From: Sulfuriferula thiophila
GTDB taxonomy: Bacteria > Pseudomonadota > Gammaproteobacteria > Burkholderiales > Sulfuriferulaceae
Direction: 5' to 3'
NCBI RefSeq assembly: GCF_003864975.1
Contig: NZ_BHGL01000003.1
Location: 124,001-188,000, forward strand
DNA length: 64,000 bases
Of this stretch, positions 62,981 through 64,000 are shown piece by piece (position 1 is the stretch's first letter; each line of letters opens with the position of its first letter). Under the pieces are notes generated by a model that worked only from the letters and a program-made list of their open reading frames with translations, had not been told where the DNA came from and made no database searches. The translations under genes were made by a program, and so were the position numbers.

Positions 62981-63485
62981 GGTGAGAAGTTAACAGATAC
63001 GCGGTAATGAGGCCGTTGCTGAGGCCGAACACCCAAGCTGCTGCGGCGAACACCGGGCTTAAATAAAACACATTGACTGTCGGCATCAGCCACAGCGAGA
63101 CGATAGTGAGTTGCGCACCGACGTGGGCAAAGGCGGCAAGCACACTCAAACTGACTGCGCCAAAATAACGTTCCGGCAAGCCGCGCGCCAGCCACAGCAC
63201 GGCAAGACTGGCAACGGCGCCGCCCAGACTGAGCATAAAACTCGGTGTCAGAAAACTGCCTAGCAAAATACTGCCGGCAACCACGCGCAATCCCGATACC
63301 CACACCGCGGTACGCAAGCCATATTGCTTGAGCACCAGCAGGGTAACGATATTGGCCAGGCCGGGTTTGACTCCCGGCAACGGCGACGGCAATGCGGCTT
63401 CCATCAGCATCAGCGCAATCGCCAGCGCTGCCAGATAAGCAATGCGATGATCTTCCGCAGTAGGTTTAATAGTTAAGACTGTCAT
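62949..63485 (-). CDS. Gx transporter family membrane protein
   Basis: 178 residues, five to six membrane helices. Family pattern PGVKPGLANIVTLLVLKQYG of the protein group named after heptaprenyl diphosphate synthase component I. Thought to be an S-component-like small transporter; substrate unknown. Pairs with the NusG-II gene upstream, 20 bases overlap. Confidence 0.8.
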   Translation of the reverse strand: MTVLTIKPTAEDHRIAYLAALAIALMLMEAALPSPLPGVKPGLANIVTLLVLKQYGLRTAVWVSGLRVVAGSILLGSFLTPSFMLSLGGAVASLAVLWLARGLPERYFGAVSLSVLAAFAHVGAQLTIVSLWLMPTVNVFYLSPVFAAAAWVFGLSNGLITAYLLTSHHGNSQHESAT

Positions 63486-63852
63486 AACGCCGCACTTGCC
63501 CTACGATTTCCACACTCACCTGATTGGGCAAACAAATGGCAGCCTCACCCTCATGACTGATCCAGCCCTGCCGTACACATAACTGACGCGGGCTGGGATC
63601 ACTGCGTACCCGGGCACGCTGGTCGCGCACCTCTACCTGCGTCACACCTAATGGCCCAGGCACATTGACACTGAACGGCTGCTGCAGTGAGGCCGTTAAA
63701 AACACATCCCCACCGCGTTTAATTACCAGGTGCTGCCCCGGCGGACTCATCCAGTAATGCTTAGCCAGCGCTATCACAACCAGCAAGCCAAGCAATAGCA
63801 CGCCCCAATCCCCGCGGCGTATTAACGCCATTGCCGACCAGGAAAACTTCAC
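63466..63852 (-). CDS. NusG domain II-containing protein
   Basis: 128 residues from GTG 63852, which overlaps the rapZ stop (GTGA). One N-terminal membrane helix ([18 protein letters not shown]), then the NusG-II domain with [28 protein letters not shown]. Such membrane-anchored proteins commonly accompany Gx transporters; no transcription role is implied. Confidence 0.85.
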   Translation of the reverse strand: MKFSWSAMALIRRGDWGVLLLGLLVVIALAKHYWMSPPGQHLVIKRGGDVFLTASLQQPFSVNVPGPLGVTQVEVRDQRARVRSDPSPRQLCVRQGWISHEGEAAICLPNQVSVEIVGQVRRYDSLNY

Positions 63853-64000
63853 ATCAATTCGCGATGGCGCACCAGCGTTTGCATACTGGTAGAAAATCGC
63901 GCAGCGAGCCGTTCACTCAGATACACGGAACGATGCTGCCCCCCGGTACACCCTATGGCCACCGTCAAATAAGCGCGGTTATCGCGCATGAAGCAAGGCA
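63849..64000 (-). CDS. rapZ: RapZ, RNase adapter/nucleotide-binding protein (C-terminal end only)
   Basis: The minus strand at the window edge reads [20 protein letters not shown] and then [12 protein letters not shown], ending VRHRELM and TGA at 63851-63849. [12 protein letters not shown] is the hallmark of RapZ (YvcJ family). RapZ controls cell-wall sugar synthesis through a small RNA in enterobacteria and binds nucleotides or GlcN-6-P in general. The gene begins beyond the window. Confidence 0.93.
   Translation of the reverse strand, partial: PCFMRDNRAYLTVAIGCTGGQHRSVYLSERLAARFSTSMQTLVRHRELM

Overview
The window looks like a chromosomal segment of a betaproteobacterium, most likely of the Nitrosomonadales or Methylophilales type. 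This rests on gene content: an exosortase-B/PEP-CTERM exopolysaccharide locus, TamAB, MsbA, HslVU, an NsrR/truncated-hemoglobin pair, UbiX, RapZ and a CIRCE-controlled groESL operon. Species level cannot be read from the sequence alone. Overall this is a housekeeping chromosome carrying one large exopolysaccharide locus and several toxin-antitoxin modules.

Layout. 1-5260: tamA (cut by the window start) and tamB, outer-membrane protein translocation. 5257-5873: a Phd/PIN toxin-antitoxin pair, tail to tail with tamB. 6150-8374: groES-groEL behind a strong promoter overlapped by a perfect CIRCE operator, followed by two hairpins. 8497-9864: a HipA-like kinase of the YjjJ type. 9943-15312: mgtE, then a disulfide oxidoreductase, msbA and a TtcA-family gene packed as an operon. 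15392-17620: four tiny PEP-CTERM proteins, each its own transcription unit; three have clear sigma54-type -24/-12 promoters. 17750-19141: undecaprenyl-phosphate sugar transferase. 19494-43494: a long one-direction exopolysaccharide operon (manC, epsL, epsE, epsF, epsG, exosortase xrtB, epsI, flippase, a Fe-S/F420-type protein, pyruvyl transferase, acyltransferases, polymerase, glycosyltransferases, a GH99-like secreted protein, rmlBACD, PAP2 phosphatase), also preceded by a sigma54-like site.

43454-45852 is a toxin-antitoxin scrapyard between the operon and its partner gene epsD: two mqsRA modules, both with destroyed toxins and intact antitoxins, and an apparently intact vapBC lodged in the second mqsR. 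A 37-bp direct repeat brackets the first mqsRA. 45961-46839: epsD. 46955-48837: hslU and hslV. 48967-50148: a protein with duplicated TPR/STAS-like modules. 50226-59306: a metal (probably zinc) acquisition cluster with permease, binding protein, coiled-coil outer-membrane barrel, two DUF2946-type proteins, TonB-ExbD-ExbB, a TonB-dependent receptor and a COG0523 GTPase. No ABC ATPase is present. 59362-61719: a ferredoxin-reductase-like protein and truncated hemoglobin, divergent from nsrR-speD, with two 23-bp NsrR-like operators between them. 61716-64000: Lon-N domain protein, ubiX, a Gx-transporter/NusG-II pair and the 3' end of rapZ.

Working together: the sugar transferase, ManC and RmlBACD supply and load the first sugars. 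The glycosyltransferases build a unit probably containing mannose-derived and rhamnose residues. Wzx, the polymerase and EpsE/F/G/L flip, polymerise and export it. XrtB with EpsI processes the PEP-CTERM proteins, which are probably matrix components. The most novel points are the sigma54-driven micro-PEP-CTERM set with a PEA variant of the motif, and the serial decay of MqsR toxins around a nested vapBC.
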